In this document: positions 17,359-28,789 of the stretch, in pieces
Layout of the letters: every line of letters begins with the position of its first letter
How positions within the stretch are numbered: position 1 is the stretch's first letter
From: Sulfitobacter alexandrii
Lineage (GTDB): Bacteria; Pseudomonadota; Alphaproteobacteria; Rhodobacterales; Rhodobacteraceae
DNA: 64,000 nucleotides
Direction: 5' to 3'
Assembly: GCF_001886735.1 (NCBI RefSeq)
Contig: NZ_CP018076.1
Coordinates: forward strand, 372,001 to 436,000
The notes under the pieces: generated by a model
Told to the model about the DNA's origin: nothing
The model's input: only the letters and a program-made list of their open reading frames with translations
Database searches by the model: none
Translations under genes and position numbers: made by a program

Positions 17359-17730
17359 ATGCCAACGATCCAACAGCTGATCCGCAAGCCGCGGCAGCCA
17401 AAGCGTAAATACTCGAAATCCATGCACCTGCAGGAATGCCCGCAGAAGCGTGGCGTCTGTACCCGCGTGTACACCACCACACCGAAGAAGCCGAACTCGG
17501 CCATGCGTAAGGTTGCCAAGGTGCGCCTGACCAACGGCTTCGAGGTCATCAGCTACATTCCCGGTGAAAGCCACAACCTCCAGGAACACTCCGTCGTGCT
17601 GATCCGCGGCGGCCGGGTGAAAGACCTTCCGGGTGTGCGTTACCACATCCTGCGCGGTGTTCTGGACACGCAAGGCGTCAAGGACCGCAAGCAGCGCCGC
17701 TCCAAGTACGGTGCGAAGCGTCCGAAGTAA
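17359..17730 (+). CDS. rpsL: 30S ribosomal protein S12
   Basis: 123 residues. It contains the PNSA loop ([19 protein letters not shown]) with wild-type Lys residues and the [13 protein letters not shown] loop. These two loops line the decoding site and are where streptomycin-resistance changes fall in other bacteria; no such change is seen. First gene of the str operon. Confidence 0.98.
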   Translation: MPTIQQLIRKPRQPKRKYSKSMHLQECPQKRGVCTRVYTTTPKKPNSAMRKVAKVRLTNGFEVISYIPGESHNLQEHSVVLIRGGRVKDLPGVRYHILRGVLDTQGVKDRKQRRSKYGAKRPK

Positions 17731-17740
17731 CGCCCGCGTC

Positions 17741-18294
<554 letters not shown>

Positions 18295-18370
18295 TACACC
18301 CGAAGATCGGGGCGCGGATCCGCCGTGCCCCTGACACTCCTTAACGCAAGACCTCTGAGGACACTTCCCA

Positions 18371-20494
18371 ATGGCACGCGACTATCCGCTTCAACGCTAC
18401 CGCAACTTCGGCATCATGGCGCACATCGACGCCGGCAAGACGACCTGCTCCGAGCGCATCCTGTTCTACACCGGCAAGAGCCACAACATCGGCGAAGTGC
18501 ACGACGGTGCCGCCACGATGGACTGGATGGAGCAGGAGCAGGAACGCGGGATCACCATCACCTCCGCCGCGACCACGACCTTCTGGCAGTGGCAGGAAGA
18601 CCCGACCAAGGAAGGGACCGACGACACCAAGTTCCGCATGAACATCATCGACACTCCCGGCCACGTGGACTTCACCATCGAAGTCGAGCGTTCGCTGGCT
18701 GTGCTTGACGGTGCCATCTGCGTGCTGGACGCCAACGCCGGTGTGGAGCCCCAGACCGAGACCGTCTGGCGTCAGGCCGACCGGTACAAGGTGCCGCGGA
18801 TCGTGTTCGTCAACAAGATGGACAAGATCGGCGCCGACTTCTTCAACTGCGTCGCGATGATCGAAAGCCGGACCGGTGCCAAGGCCGTTCCGATCGCCAT
18901 GCCGATCGGCGCCGAGAACGAGCTGGAAGGCATCATCGACCTGGTGACCATGGAAGAGTGGACCTGGAAAGGCGAGGACCTGGGTGCATCCTGGACCCGT
19001 CAGCCGATCCGCGACAGCCTGAAGGATCAGGCCGACGAATGGCGCGCCAAGCTGATCGAGAACGCCGTCGAAATGGACGACGACGCGATGATGGAATACC
19101 TGGAAGGCAACGAGCCCGACATCCCGACCCTGCGGAAACTGATCCGCAAGGGCACGCTGTCGCTGTCCTTCGTGCCGGTTCTCGGCGGTTCCGCGTTCAA
19201 GAACAAGGGCGTGCAGCCGCTGCTGAACGCCGTGGTTGACTATCTGCCCAGCCCGCTGGACGTTGTGGACTACATGGGCTTCGCGCCGGAAGATGAAACG
19301 GAAACCCGGAACATCCCGCGCCGCGCGGACGATTCCATGCCGTTCTCGGGCCTGGCGTTCAAGATCATGAACGACCCCTTCGTGGGTTCGCTGACCTTCA
19401 CCCGCATCTATTCGGGCGTGCTGAAGAAGGGCGATACCATCCAGAACTCGACCAAGGGCAAGAAAGAGCGCATCGGCCGCATGATGATGATGCACTCGAA
19501 CAACCGCGAGGAAATCGAAGAGGCTTTCGCCGGCGACATCATCGCGCTGGCCGGTCTGAAGGACACCACCACGGGGGACACGCTGTGCGACCCGAAAGAG
19601 CAGGTGGTTCTGGAAACGATGACCTTCCCCGATCCGGTGATCGAGATCGCGGTCGAGCCGAAGACCAAGAACGACCAGGAAAAGATGAGCCAGGGCCTGG
19701 CGCGTCTGGCAGCGGAAGACCCGTCCTTCCGGGTGGAGACCGACATCGAGAGCGGTCAGACCATCATGAAGGGCATGGGCGAACTGCACCTCGACATCCT
19801 CGTCGACCGCCTCAAGCGGGAGTTCAAGGTCGAGGCGAACATCGGTGCGCCGCAGGTTGCCTACCGCGAGACCGTCAGCCGCGAGGCCGAGATCACCTAC
19901 ACCCACAAGAAACAGTCGGGTGGATCGGGCCAGTTCGCCGAGGTGAAGATGATCATCACCCCGACCGAACCGGGCGAGGGCTTCTCCTTCGAGAGCCGCA
20001 TCGTCGGCGGTGCCGTGCCCAAGGAATACATCCCGGGCGTCGAAAAGGGGATCAAGTCGGTCATGGACTCCGGTCCGCTGGCGGGCTTCCCGGTCATCGA
20101 CTTCAAGGTGGCGCTGATCGACGGCAAGTTCCACGACGTGGACTCCTCGGTGCTGGCGTTCGAAATCGCCGCACGGATGGGGATGCGCGAAGGCATGAAG
20201 AAGGCGGGGGCGAAGCTGCTCGAGCCGATCATGAAGGTCGAAGTGGTGACGCCCGAGGAATATACCGGCGGCATCATCGGTGACCTGACCTCGCGTCGGG
20301 GCCAGGTGCAGGGGCAGGATACCCGTGGCAACGCGATCGCCATCGATGCCTTCGTGCCGCTGGCGAACATGTTCGGCTACATCAACACCCTGCGGTCCAT
20401 GTCGTCGGGTCGGGCGAACTTCACCATGCAGTTCGACCACTACGAAGCCGTGCCGCAGAACATCTCGGACGAGATTCAATCCAAATTCGCCTGA
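18371..20494 (+). CDS. fusA: Elongation factor G
   Basis: 707 residues. The G domain has AHIDAGKTT (G1), the DTPGHVDFT loop (G3) and VNKMDK (G4); domains II-V follow, with the domain IV segment [10 protein letters not shown]. It catalyses GTP-dependent translocation. It lies 76 bp after rpsG in the str operon. Confidence 0.98.
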   Translation: MARDYPLQRYRNFGIMAHIDAGKTTCSERILFYTGKSHNIGEVHDGAATMDWMEQEQERGITITSAATTTFWQWQEDPTKEGTDDTKFRMNIIDTPGHVDFTIEVERSLAVLDGAICVLDANAGVEPQTETVWRQADRYKVPRIVFVNKMDKIGADFFNCVAMIESRTGAKAVPIAMPIGAENELEGIIDLVTMEEWTWKGEDLGASWTRQPIRDSLKDQADEWRAKLIENAVEMDDDAMMEYLEGNEPDIPTLRKLIRKGTLSLSFVPVLGGSAFKNKGVQPLLNAVVDYLPSPLDVVDYMGFAPEDETETRNIPRRADDSMPFSGLAFKIMNDPFVGSLTFTRIYSGVLKKGDTIQNSTKGKKERIGRMMMMHSNNREEIEEAFAGDIIALAGLKDTTTGDTLCDPKEQVVLETMTFPDPVIEIAVEPKTKNDQEKMSQGLARLAAEDPSFRVETDIESGQTIMKGMGELHLDILVDRLKREFKVEANIGAPQVAYRETVSREAEITYTHKKQSGGSGQFAEVKMIITPTEPGEGFSFESRIVGGAVPKEYIPGVEKGIKSVMDSGPLAGFPVIDFKVALIDGKFHDVDSSVLAFEIAARMGMREGMKKAGAKLLEPIMKVEVVTPEEYTGGIIGDLTSRRGQVQGQDTRGNAIAIDAFVPLANMFGYINTLRSMSSGRANFTMQFDHYEAVPQNISDEIQSKFA

Positions 20495-20590
20495 GCCTTC
20501 GGGTTTGGGTCACCCCGGCCTCCGGGCCGGGACCTTCACTTCAAATGCGCCGGGGCTGCCCGGATAAAGACCACATAAAGGAGCCACACC

Positions 20591-21766
<1,176 letters not shown>

Positions 21767-21813
21767 TACCGTGGCGCGCCCGCAAGGGCGCACCGCCGCG
21801 TGCAGAAACAAGC

Positions 21814-21838
21814 AAGGGCCGCCCCAGGGGCGGCCCTT
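21814..21838 (+). terminator. Terminator after tuf
   Basis: AAGGGCCGCCCC (21814-21825) and GGGGCGGCCCTT (21827-21838) form a perfect inverted repeat about 45 bp after the tuf stop. The T-tract is poor (CGCGTTTCG). It ends the str operon before the inverted S10 block. Confidence 0.75.
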
Positions 21839-21985
21839 CGCGTTTCGGGGGGAAGGTCTAGGGGCCATCCGCCAATCGGGCCTGATGGGGTCTATTGCAG
21901 GCCTGCGGGGCGGAGCAGACAGGGCAGGAGGGCAGGGGATTGGGCGGGAAAAGCGTGTAGATTGTAGTGGGCAATCAGTGGAACT

Positions 21986-22330
21986 TTAGCTTGCGGGGAC
22001 TATTCGACTTTCTAACCAAAGCCTGATTTCTGGAAATCCAAGCGCATTACTTGCAACGGCGACGACGAAATCATCAACCGGTTCATCATCCGAAACATCA
22101 AGCGTATAGCCGCTTCGTTCAATCAGCAGCTCTACCAAAATCCAGGCTGTGCGCTTGTTGCCGTCTATGAACCCGTGATTGCCAACCATGCTTTCCAACA
22201 GCGCAGAAGCCTTTGCCGCGATGGAATGATGATATCCGGAGTAAGGCCTCGATATTGCTGACTGTATGAGGTGAAGACTGGAAACGCCATCACGACCACC
22301 ATAGGTCAGTGCTTCATCGTGAGCGGTCAA
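21986..22330 (-). CDS. Doc-type toxin (Fic/Doc fold)
   Basis: The Fic-fold signature NHGFIDGNKRT (residues 51-61) matches the Doc branch. Doc enzymes phosphorylate EF-Tu at a conserved threonine; that target is family knowledge. The start is uncertain: the first usable start is a TTG at 22330, but the open frame reaches back ten more codons (TPLRVTLADA), which look like the normal Doc N-terminus, to the TAG of the upstream gene in the same frame. So the toxin either starts at TTG, uses a non-standard codon, or needs stop read-through. It lies near tuf, the gene for the expected target. Confidence 0.75.
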   Translation of the reverse strand: MTAHDEALTYGGRDGVSSLHLIQSAISRPYSGYHHSIAAKASALLESMVGNHGFIDGNKRTAWILVELLIERSGYTLDVSDDEPVDDFVVAVASNALGFPEIRLWLESRIVPAS

Positions 22331-22360
22331 CGCGTCAGCGAGTGTTACCCGTAATGGCGT

Positions 22361-22546
22361 CTACCGATCCGCCAGTCGCTGCAACGCAACGCCTCGCTTG
22401 CTGGAGACCTCCTTGATCGTCTTAACCGTTTTCGGGTTACTTTTCGACGTATATGTGTTCGTCCCGACTGCAATCAACCTACCGTCTTTTGCGTCGCGGG
22501 AGATCCAGCCCCCTTTTACAACGGTTTTTTTGGTGTTGTTCGCCAT
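22361..22546 (-). CDS. Putative antitoxin partner of the Doc-type toxin
   Basis: 61 residues from the ATG at 22546 (GGAG just before it), beginning MANNTKKTVVKGGWISRDAK and ending VSSKRGVALQRLADR. It is small and basic. It does not look like classic Phd and I do not recognise a DNA-binding fold. The antitoxin role is inferred from size and position: it lies directly upstream of the toxin, in the same reading frame, separated by a single TAG and ten codons. Confidence 0.6.
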   Translation of the reverse strand: MANNTKKTVVKGGWISRDAKDGRLIAVGTNTYTSKSNPKTVKTIKEVSSKRGVALQRLADR

Positions 22547-22629
22547 GTTCTCCACTCACACACTAAGAGGCGCTCATTGCTATATATCATATGGGAGGTA
22601 TCGCTGCGCAAGTGGCTGGAACGAAGGTA

Positions 22630-22667
22630 GGCAAATAGAAAGCCCCCGCTGTATCGACAGCGGGGGC
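22630..22667 (-). terminator. Terminator of the inverted S10 unit, after rplP
   Basis: GCCCCCGCTGT (22642-22652) and ACAGCGGGGGC (22657-22667) form a perfect 11-bp stem with a 4-base loop. On the minus strand it is followed by TTTCTATTT. It lies 29 bp downstream of the rplP stop, so minus-strand r-protein transcription ends before the toxin pair. Confidence 0.88.
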
Positions 22668-22695
22668 TTCCTGTCTCTGGATCTTCAGAGAAGAC

Positions 22696-23109
22696 TTACC
22701 AGTCTTCCCTGACAACAACGCGTGTCTTGATCGGCAGCTTCATCGCGGCGAGGCGGAGCGCCTCGCGGGCCACGTCGTCACCGACACCGTCGATTTCGAA
22801 CATGATCCGGCCCGGCTTGACCTTGGCTGCCCAGAAGTCGACGGAGCCCTTACCCTTACCCATACGTACTTCGACGGGCTTGGAGGTCACCGGGACGTCC
22901 GGGAAGATACGGATCCAGACGCGGCCCTGACGCTTCATGTGGCGCGTCATGGCGCGGCGTGCCGCTTCGATCTGACGTGCTGTCACACGCTCGGGCTGCA
23001 GCGCCTTCAGGCCGTAGGTGCCAAAGTTCAGGTCGGACCCGCCCTTTGCCATGCCCTTGATCGAGCCCTTGAACTGCTTGCGGAATTTCGTCCGTTTTGG
23101 CTGTAGCAT
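22696..23109 (-). CDS. rplP: 50S ribosomal protein L16
   Basis: 137 residues, starting [19 protein letters not shown], with the conserved [19 protein letters not shown] and [11 protein letters not shown] segments. L16 contacts tRNA at the A site. The MGKGKG region contains the Arg hydroxylated by RoxA in E. coli. It is the last gene of the minus-strand S10 half-operon, whereas its usual downstream neighbour rpmC is 8 kb away on the other strand. Confidence 0.97.
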   Translation of the reverse strand: MLQPKRTKFRKQFKGSIKGMAKGGSDLNFGTYGLKALQPERVTARQIEAARRAMTRHMKRQGRVWIRIFPDVPVTSKPVEVRMGKGKGSVDFWAAKVKPGRIMFEIDGVGDDVAREALRLAAMKLPIKTRVVVREDW

Positions 23110-23120
23110 CTATCTGCTCC

Positions 23121-23828
23121 TTACCGGCGACCGCCGGCACCGCGAGGTGCTGGGCCGTCTTGAAGTTCCTGGTGCTTGCGGTCGCGGGCGCCCGGGTCAT
23201 GCTCCATGATCTCGCCTTTGAAGATCCAGGTCTTGATCCCGATGATGCCGTAGGCGGTAGACGCCTCGACATGGGCGTAGTCGATGTCCGCGCGCAGGGT
23301 GTGCAGCGGCACGCGACCTTCGCGGTACCATTCCGTCCGGGCGATCTCGGCACCGCCGAGGCGGCCTGCGAGATTCACGCGGATACCCAGGGCACCCATG
23401 CGCATGGCGTTCTGAACCGCACGTTTCATGGCACGGCGGAAAGATACCCGGCGTTCCAGCTGTTGCGCGATGCTCTCACCCACAAGTGCGGCGTCCAGTT
23501 CGGGCTTGCGGACCTCAACGATGTTGAGGTGCAGTTCCGAGCTGGTCATCTTGGCGATCTTCTGGCGCAGACCTTCGATGTCCGCACCTTTCTTGCCGAT
23601 GATGACACCGGGGCGTGCCGTGTGGATCGTCACGCGGCACTTCTTGTGCGGACGTTCGATGATCACGCGGGCCACGCCGGCCTGCTTGCACTCTTCCTTG
23701 ATGAAGGCGCGGATGGCCAGGTCTTCCAGCAGCAGATCGCCGTAGTCCTTCGTATCGGCGTACCAGCGGCTGTCCCAGGTGCGGTTGACCTGCAGGCGCA
23801 TGCCGATCGGGTTTACTTTGTTACCCAT
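23121..23828 (-). CDS. rpsC: 30S ribosomal protein S3
   Basis: 235 residues: an N-terminal KH domain with the [15 protein letters not shown] loop and a C-terminal S3 domain ([26 protein letters not shown]). It ends in a Gly/Arg-rich tail. S3 lines the mRNA entry channel. Its start overlaps the rplV stop by one base. Confidence 0.97.
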   Translation of the reverse strand: MGNKVNPIGMRLQVNRTWDSRWYADTKDYGDLLLEDLAIRAFIKEECKQAGVARVIIERPHKKCRVTIHTARPGVIIGKKGADIEGLRQKIAKMTSSELHLNIVEVRKPELDAALVGESIAQQLERRVSFRRAMKRAVQNAMRMGALGIRVNLAGRLGGAEIARTEWYREGRVPLHTLRADIDYAHVEASTAYGIIGIKTWIFKGEIMEHDPGARDRKHQELQDGPAPRGAGGRR

Positions 23829-24208
23829 TATGCTTGCTCCTCAACTTGACGCACGACGATGGTGACTTCGGCAAACGGCTTCATGATCTTGCCGAACCGG
23901 CCACGGGCACGCGGGCGACCGCGCTTCATGGTCAGGTTCTTGCCGACATAGGCTTCGGCCACGATCAGCTCGTCCACGTCCAGGTTGTGGTTGTTCTCGG
24001 CGTTGGCGATGGCGGACTGAAGGCATTTCTTCACGTCCACTGCGATCCGCTTCTTGGAGAAGGTGAGGTCCGTGAGGGCCTTTTCCACCTTCTTGCCGCG
24101 GATCAGCGCGGCGACGAGGTTCAGTTTCTGCGGCGACGTCTTCAGCATGCGCAGCTTGGCGCGCGCTTCGTTGTCTGCCACGCGGCGGGGATTCTTATCC
24201 TTGCTCAT
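23828..24208 (-). CDS. rplV: 50S ribosomal protein L22
   Basis: 126 residues. The core has [19 protein letters not shown] and the long hairpin loop [14 protein letters not shown] that reaches the exit tunnel, with no insertion or deletion obvious in the loop. Tightly packed with rpsS (3-bp gap) and rpsC (one-base overlap). Confidence 0.97.
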   Translation of the reverse strand: MSKDKNPRRVADNEARAKLRMLKTSPQKLNLVAALIRGKKVEKALTDLTFSKKRIAVDVKKCLQSAIANAENNHNLDVDELIVAEAYVGKNLTMKRGRPRARGRFGKIMKPFAEVTIVVRQVEEQA

Positions 24209-24211
24209 GGC

Positions 24212-24490
24212 TTACTTCCGCTTTGCTTTTTTGTCTGCGGCATGACCGTAGTAGGTCCGTGTCGGGGAATATTCACCGAACTTCTGACCGATCATGTCTT
24301 CGCTGACGTTGACGGGAATGTGCTTGTGACCGTTGTAGACGCCGAACGTCAGGCCGACAAACTGCGGGAGAATCGTGGAACGGCGCGACCAGATCTTGAT
24401 CACTTCGTTCCGGCCGCTTTCACGCGACGCTTCGGCCTTCTTGAGGACGTAAGAGTCGACAAACGGGCCTTTCCATACTGAACGAGCCAT
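24212..24490 (-). CDS. rpsS: 30S ribosomal protein S19
   Basis: 92 residues starting [20 protein letters not shown], with the [27 protein letters not shown] core. The longer open frame upstream is the rplB end read out of frame, so the ATG at 24490 is used. S19 forms the 30S head with S13. Confidence 0.97.
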   Translation of the reverse strand: MARSVWKGPFVDSYVLKKAEASRESGRNEVIKIWSRRSTILPQFVGLTFGVYNGHKHIPVNVSEDMIGQKFGEYSPTRTYYGHAADKKAKRK

Positions 24491-24492
24491 GC

Positions 24493-25335
24493 TTAACGCC
24501 CCTTCTTCCTGGCGTGCCGCGAGCGGATGATCAGCTTGCTGGACGCTTTGTTCCTGTTGCGGGTCTTGGCACCCTTGGTCGGCTTGCCCCACGGCGTCAC
24601 CGGGTGACGACCACCAGAGGTCCGGCCTTCACCACCACCGTGCGGGTGGTCGATCGGGTTCATCACCACACCACGCACGGACGGGCGGATGCCCTTGTGA
24701 CGCATGCGGCCCGCCTTGCCGTAGTTCTGGTTGGAGTTGTCGGGGTTCGACACGGCACCGACGGTGGCCATGCATTCCTGACGCACCAGGCGCAGTTCGC
24801 CGCTGCTCAGACGAATCTGGGCATAACCGCCATCGCGGCCGACGAATTGGGCGTAGGTGCCTGCGGCACGGGCGATCTGACCGCCTTTGCCGGGTTTCAT
24901 CTCGATATTGTGGACGATCGTGCCGATGGGCATCCCAGCGAAGGGCATTGCGTTGCCGGGCTTGATGTCGACCTTCGCGCCTGCGATGACCTTGTCACCG
25001 ATGGCCAGACGCTGGGGCGCTAGGATATAGGCCTGCTCGCCGTCTTCGTACTGGATCAGGGCGATGAAGGCTGTCCGGTTGGGGTCATATTCGATCCGCG
25101 CGACGACGGCGGACATGTCCAGCTTGTTGCGCTTGAAATCAACGATGCGGTAGAGGCGCTTTGCACCACCACCTGTACGACGCATTGTGATCCGTCCGGT
25201 GTTGTTCCGTCCGCCGGATTTTGTCAGACCCTCGGTGAGGGCTTTGACCGGGCGGCCTTTCCAAAGCTCCGAACGGTCGATCAGTACCAGCCCACGCTGG
25301 CCCGGCGTCGTCGGTTTGTACGACTTGAGTGCCAT
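24493..25335 (-). CDS. rplB: 50S ribosomal protein L2
   Basis: 280 residues starting [20 protein letters not shown]. It has the conserved peptidyl-transferase-centre segment [31 protein letters not shown] with the critical His. It is separated from rplW by an unusual 364-bp gap with its own promoter candidate, so it starts a second transcription unit (rplB-rpsS-rplV-rpsC-rplP). Confidence 0.97.
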   Translation of the reverse strand: MALKSYKPTTPGQRGLVLIDRSELWKGRPVKALTEGLTKSGGRNNTGRITMRRTGGGAKRLYRIVDFKRNKLDMSAVVARIEYDPNRTAFIALIQYEDGEQAYILAPQRLAIGDKVIAGAKVDIKPGNAMPFAGMPIGTIVHNIEMKPGKGGQIARAAGTYAQFVGRDGGYAQIRLSSGELRLVRQECMATVGAVSNPDNSNQNYGKAGRMRHKGIRPSVRGVVMNPIDHPHGGGEGRTSGGRHPVTPWGKPTKGAKTRNRNKASSKLIIRSRHARKKGR

Positions 25336-25456
25336 GTTGTCTGTCTTCCGTTTAGCTGTGCGCCACCCCGTGGGGCGGCTATGGTGTGAAGGGCCCCGAA
25401 GGTCCCCGATGGTGTGTCCAAGGCAGGTCTCGCAACCCGCTTTCGAACAAAGACAG

Positions 25457-25520
25457 AGCCCCGGACGAATCCGGGGCTTTGCCGATGGGCTCGTGTAGGG
25501 GATGGGAGGCGGGGGGTCAA
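25457..25520 (-). promoter_or_regulatory. Candidate rplB promoter with hairpin at the transcript start
   Basis: On the minus strand: TTGACC (25520-25515), a 17-bp spacer, TACACG (25497-25492). About seven bases after the predicted start is a hairpin with 9-bp arms (25457-25465 with 25470-25478, AGCCCCGGA/TCCGGGGCT) around CGAA. It lies in the gene-free 25336-25699 gap, about 160 bp before rplB. Confidence 0.5.
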
Positions 25521-25643
25521 GGGCAACCGCGTGAAACAGGGGCCAATAACAGATGCGTCTGGCACGGCGATGCGCCAGATGCGATCCGCCTGGATTATCG
25601 TCGGAGCGGATTGCAAGCGCGCCGTTCGGCAAGCCTGCCTCAA

Positions 25644-25675
25644 TGGCAAAAGGCCCCCGCAATGCGAGGGCCTTT
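25644..25675 (-). terminator. Terminator after rplW
   Basis: The arms AAAGGCCC (25649-25656) and GGGCCTTT (25668-25675), with an inner CGC/GCG pair, are followed on the minus strand by TTTTGCC. It lies 25 bp beyond the rplW stop and splits the inverted r-protein genes into rpsJ-rplC-rplD-rplW and rplB-to-rplP units. Confidence 0.8.
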
Positions 25676-25699
25676 CGAATTCAGCTTGGACCGGGCGCT

Positions 25700-25996
25700 T
25701 TACAGACCCGTGGTCACGTCGATCGTGTTGCCTTCTTCCAGCGTCACGTAGGCCTTCTTGACGTCTTTGCGCGTGCCGATCTGGCCGCGGAAGCGCTTGA
25801 CCTTGCCCTTGGTGATGGTCGTGTTCACGGCCTTCACCTTCACACCAAAGAGCGCCTCGACGGCTTCCTTGATCTGCGGCTTGTTGCTGTTCATCGCCAC
25901 TTCGAAGACGACGGCGTTGCTTTCGGACGCCATGGTCGCCTTTTCGGTGATGATCGGCTTGCGGATCACGTCGTAGTGTTCGTGCTTGGCGCTCAT
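25700..25996 (-). CDS. rplW: 50S ribosomal protein L23
   Basis: 98 residues, starting near [19 protein letters not shown], with the [16 protein letters not shown] segment. L23 sits at the tunnel exit and docks SRP and trigger factor. Its start overlaps the rplD stop (ATGA), so the two are translationally coupled. Confidence 0.96.
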   Translation of the reverse strand: MSAKHEHYDVIRKPIITEKATMASESNAVVFEVAMNSNKPQIKEAVEALFGVKVKAVNTTITKGKVKRFRGQIGTRKDVKKAYVTLEEGNTIDVTTGL

Positions 25997-26610
25997 TTCA
26001 AACGGGCCTCCAGTGCTTCGACACCCGCCTTCGTGATCACCAGGGTGTCACGCTTGAGGATGTCATAGACGTTAGCACCCATGGTCGGCAGCACATCGAG
26101 ACCTTCGATGTTGCGGGCCGCCTGGGCGAAGTTTTCGTTGACCGATGCTCCGTCGATGACCAGCGCGCGCTTCCAGCCCAGAGAGCTGATCTGCTTGGCC
26201 AGTGCGGCGGTCTTGCCCTCGGCGATCGCCTCGTCGATGATGACCAGCGCACCCGCTTTCGCCTTGGCGGACAGCGCGTGGCGCAGGCCCAGCTTGCGGA
26301 ATTTCTTGGTCAGCTCGTGACCGTGGCTGCGCGGCACGGGGCCCTTGTAGATACCACCCTTGCGGAAGATCGGCGCGCCGCGGTCGCCGTGGCGTGCGCC
26401 GCCGGTGCCCTTCTGGCGATAGATCTTCTTGGTCGAGTAGCTGACCTCGGAGCGACCCTTGGTCTTGTGGGTGCCCTGCTGCGCGTTGTTGCGCTGCCAG
26501 CGGACGACGCGGTGCAGGATGTCGGCGCGCGGCTCAAGGCCGAACAGGGCCTCGTCCAGGTCTACCGAACCGGCTTTGCCACCGTCGAGTTTGATGACAT
26601 CGAGTTTCAT
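25993..26610 (-). CDS. rplD: 50S ribosomal protein L4
   Basis: 205 residues. It has the conserved loop [27 protein letters not shown] reaching the exit tunnel and a C-terminal alpha/beta domain. In gammaproteobacteria L4 represses the S10 operon; whether it does so here is unknown. It overlaps both rplC (ATGA, 26607-26610) and rplW (ATGA, 25993-25996). Confidence 0.97.
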   Translation of the reverse strand: MKLDVIKLDGGKAGSVDLDEALFGLEPRADILHRVVRWQRNNAQQGTHKTKGRSEVSYSTKKIYRQKGTGGARHGDRGAPIFRKGGIYKGPVPRSHGHELTKKFRKLGLRHALSAKAKAGALVIIDEAIAEGKTAALAKQISSLGWKRALVIDGASVNENFAQAARNIEGLDVLPTMGANVYDILKRDTLVITKAGVEALEARLK

Positions 26611-27479
26611 GCGTCACCTTCTTTCTTGTCTTCGTCAGCGGCCGGTTGCTCGGACCCGTCGGCTGCGATTTCCTCTTCGGCTGCCTTCAGCGCTTCGGCT
26701 TCCTGAGCGGCCTGCTCTTCGGCAAGGCGCTTGGCTTCGGCCTCTGCTTCGGCTGCGGCGGCGGCTGCGGCTTCTTCGGCTGCCTTGGCGGCCTCGTCAG
26801 CGGCGGACTTCAGCGCGGCGGGCAGGATCGCGTCGTCGGGGAACGGCTTCTTGACCGCGTCCTTGACGGTGACCCAGCCACCCTTGGAGCCGGGGACGGC
26901 GCCCTTGACCATGATCAGGCCACGCGCGCTGTCGGTCTTGATGACCTCGAGGTTCTGCGTGGTGACACGGGCGGCACCCATGTGACCGGCCATCTTCTTG
27001 CCCTTGAACACCTTGCCGGGGTCTTGGCACTGACCGGTGGAACCGTGCGAACGGTGCGAGATCGACACGCCGTGCGAGGCGCGCAGACCGCCGAAGTTGT
27101 GGCGCTTCATCGCACCGGCAAAACCCTTACCGATCGAAGTGCCGGCAACGTCAACGTACTGACCGGCGAAGTAGTGGTCGGCGATGATTTCCTCGCCCAC
27201 CGCGATCAGGTTCTCCGCGTCGACGCGGAATTCGGCAACCTTGCGCTTGGGTTCGACGGAAGCGGCGGCAAAGTGGCCGCGCATCGCCTTGGAGGTCCGC
27301 TTGACCTTCGCGGTGCCCGCGCCGAGTTGAACGGCGGTGTAGCCGTCCTTTTCAGCGGTGCGTTGTGCGACGACCTGCAGCTTGTCGAGTTGAAGTACGG
27401 TGACGGGAATCTGACGCCCGTCTTCCATGAACAGCCGGGTCATGCCGACTTTCTTAGCAATAACGCCTGAGCGCAACAT
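26607..27479 (-). CDS. rplC: 50S ribosomal protein L3 with long Ala/Glu C-terminal extension
   Basis: 290 residues, versus about 210 in E. coli. The L3 core (residues 1 to about 215) is normal, including the [10 protein letters not shown] segment with the Gln that PrmB methylates in other bacteria (Gln150). From about residue 220 there is a tail almost wholly of Ala, Glu, Asp, Lys and Gln, predicted as a long charged helix, ending DEDKKEGDA. The tail would project from the ribosome surface; its function is unknown. It overlaps rplD. Confidence 0.95.
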   Translation of the reverse strand: MLRSGVIAKKVGMTRLFMEDGRQIPVTVLQLDKLQVVAQRTAEKDGYTAVQLGAGTAKVKRTSKAMRGHFAAASVEPKRKVAEFRVDAENLIAVGEEIIADHYFAGQYVDVAGTSIGKGFAGAMKRHNFGGLRASHGVSISHRSHGSTGQCQDPGKVFKGKKMAGHMGAARVTTQNLEVIKTDSARGLIMVKGAVPGSKGGWVTVKDAVKKPFPDDAILPAALKSAADEAAKAAEEAAAAAAAEAEAEAKRLAEEQAAQEAEALKAAEEEIAADGSEQPAADEDKKEGDA

Positions 27480-27492
27480 GATCTTGCCCTCC

Positions 27493-27810
27493 TTACGATT
27501 GCAGCTTGATCTCGACGTCCACGCCAGCGGCGAGGTCGAGCTTCATCAGCGCGTCCACGGTCTGGGGGGTCGGATCGACGATATCCAGCAGACGCTTGTG
27601 CGTGCGGATCTCAAATTGGTCACGGGATTTCTTGTCGACGTGGGGGCCACGCAGAACGGTGAATTTCTCGATCTTGTTCGGCAGCGGAATGGGGCCGCGA
27701 ACGGAAGCGCCCGTGCGTTTGGCGGTGTTAACGATTTCCTGGGTGGAGCTGTCAAGCACCCGGTAATCAAACGCCTTCAGGCGAATGCGGATGTTCTGGC
27801 TTTGAGCCAT
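27493..27810 (-). CDS. rpsJ: 30S ribosomal protein S10
   Basis: 105 residues from the ATG at 27810, starting [20 protein letters not shown], with [30 protein letters not shown]10 assembles the 30S head and is the NusB/NusG partner in antitermination. First gene of the minus-strand S10 unit. Confidence 0.97.
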   Translation of the reverse strand: MAQSQNIRIRLKAFDYRVLDSSTQEIVNTAKRTGASVRGPIPLPNKIEKFTVLRGPHVDKKSRDQFEIRTHKRLLDIVDPTPQTVDALMKLDLAAGVDVEIKLQS

Positions 27811-27934
27811 GTGCATATCCCTTGTCTCTGGGATGTCAACGGATTGGAGGACGGCGCTCATCGCTCGCCCTCGTCGCGTCTTGGTGTGTAAACGAAACGG
27901 GGCGCGTGTGGACGCCCCCCGACTCGGTGCGCGT

Positions 27935-27963
27935 GCTATAGGGGATGCGCGGAAACCACGCAA
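27935..27963 (-). promoter_or_regulatory. Candidate S10 (rpsJ) promoter on the minus strand
   Basis: TTGCGT (27963-27958), a 17-bp spacer and TATAGC (27940-27935). It gives a leader of about 120 nt containing a GGGGCG/CGCCCC hairpin. The inverted block therefore carries its own promoter and does not rely on str-operon read-through. Confidence 0.55.
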
Positions 27964-28008
27964 GGGGGGAGTTGGGCCGGCCCGGTGCGCGGCCCGCCCG
28001 GGGAAACG

Positions 28009-28578
28009 TCAGTCCTGACGCCGCAGCAGGGCGCTGATCTCCCGACTGACCTCGCCATCCCGGATCCGGCGGAACAGCAGGTCCAGCCCGCCTTCGGCCA
28101 GCGTGCGGTGGTATTCCTGAACCTCGTAGTCCCCGGTGGGATCGATGAACAATGAGAAGACCGACAGCGTGTCGTCCTCGATCCGCGCCCAGACGAATGG
28201 TTCGCCCTGCAGCGGGTCGAGCGGCGTGGCCTTGCCGAAAAGGTTCGTCTTCATCGCGGATTGATAGATGCCCTCACGCGCCGTCGGCACGAAGGCGATG
28301 GTGTAGGTCTTTTCCTTGCTCTGCCCGTCTTCGCGCAGGGTGGCGGTTGTCCAGCTCAGGACGAAGCCGTCGTCGTCTGCCGGCTGGATCGTCACGCTCA
28401 GATCCCGTTGCAGCACCTCGTCGCCCACCGTGATCTCCGTCTCGCCCTCGAACGCGCCGAGGAACGGGTCGATCTGCGCCGCCCGTCCGGCAGCCGGGAG
28501 CAGCACGATGCAGACACAGGTCAGAACCGCCAGCAACAGGGCAGGGGCGACTCGGTGGGGCAGGCGGAAATACATCAT
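28009..28578 (-). CDS. Secreted or periplasmic protein of unknown function
   Basis: About 189 residues from the ATGATG at 28578/28575. The N-terminal signal peptide (hydrophobic VAPALLLAVLTCVCIVLLPAAGRAA) has a likely cleavage after Ala-Gly-Arg-Ala-Ala. The mature part looks beta-rich (EGETEITVGDEVLQRDLSVTI), like a small beta-barrel or lipocalin-like fold, and ends in RREISALLRRQD-type charged residues. I do not recognise the family. It is on the minus strand directly upstream of the S10 promoter. Confidence 0.7.
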   Translation of the reverse strand: MMYFRLPHRVAPALLLAVLTCVCIVLLPAAGRAAQIDPFLGAFEGETEITVGDEVLQRDLSVTIQPADDDGFVLSWTTATLREDGQSKEKTYTIAFVPTAREGIYQSAMKTNLFGKATPLDPLQGEPFVWARIEDDTLSVFSLFIDPTGDYEVQEYHRTLAEGGLDLLFRRIRDGEVSREISALLRRQD

Positions 28579-28789
28579 GACGTCATCATACAGTGATTGG
28601 CGCGGCGCTGTCAGGAGGCATTCTTTCACACGCTGACCGCGTCGCGCCGTCCGCGGGAGGCACTGCCGCCGAACGCCCGACTTTTCCGCGACGCCCGGAA
28701 TTCGGTGGAACCGTTCCCGCCACTTTGGCGTTCCACAGATTATATTGGCATCATTTCATGGCCCGACGGGGCCGACAGGGGGCTCAAAC

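Noticed and set aside
22556..22695. Operator or promoter for the toxin pair
   Set aside because: Only the rplP terminator and a possible GGAG site are clear; no convincing -35/-10 pair on the minus strand.
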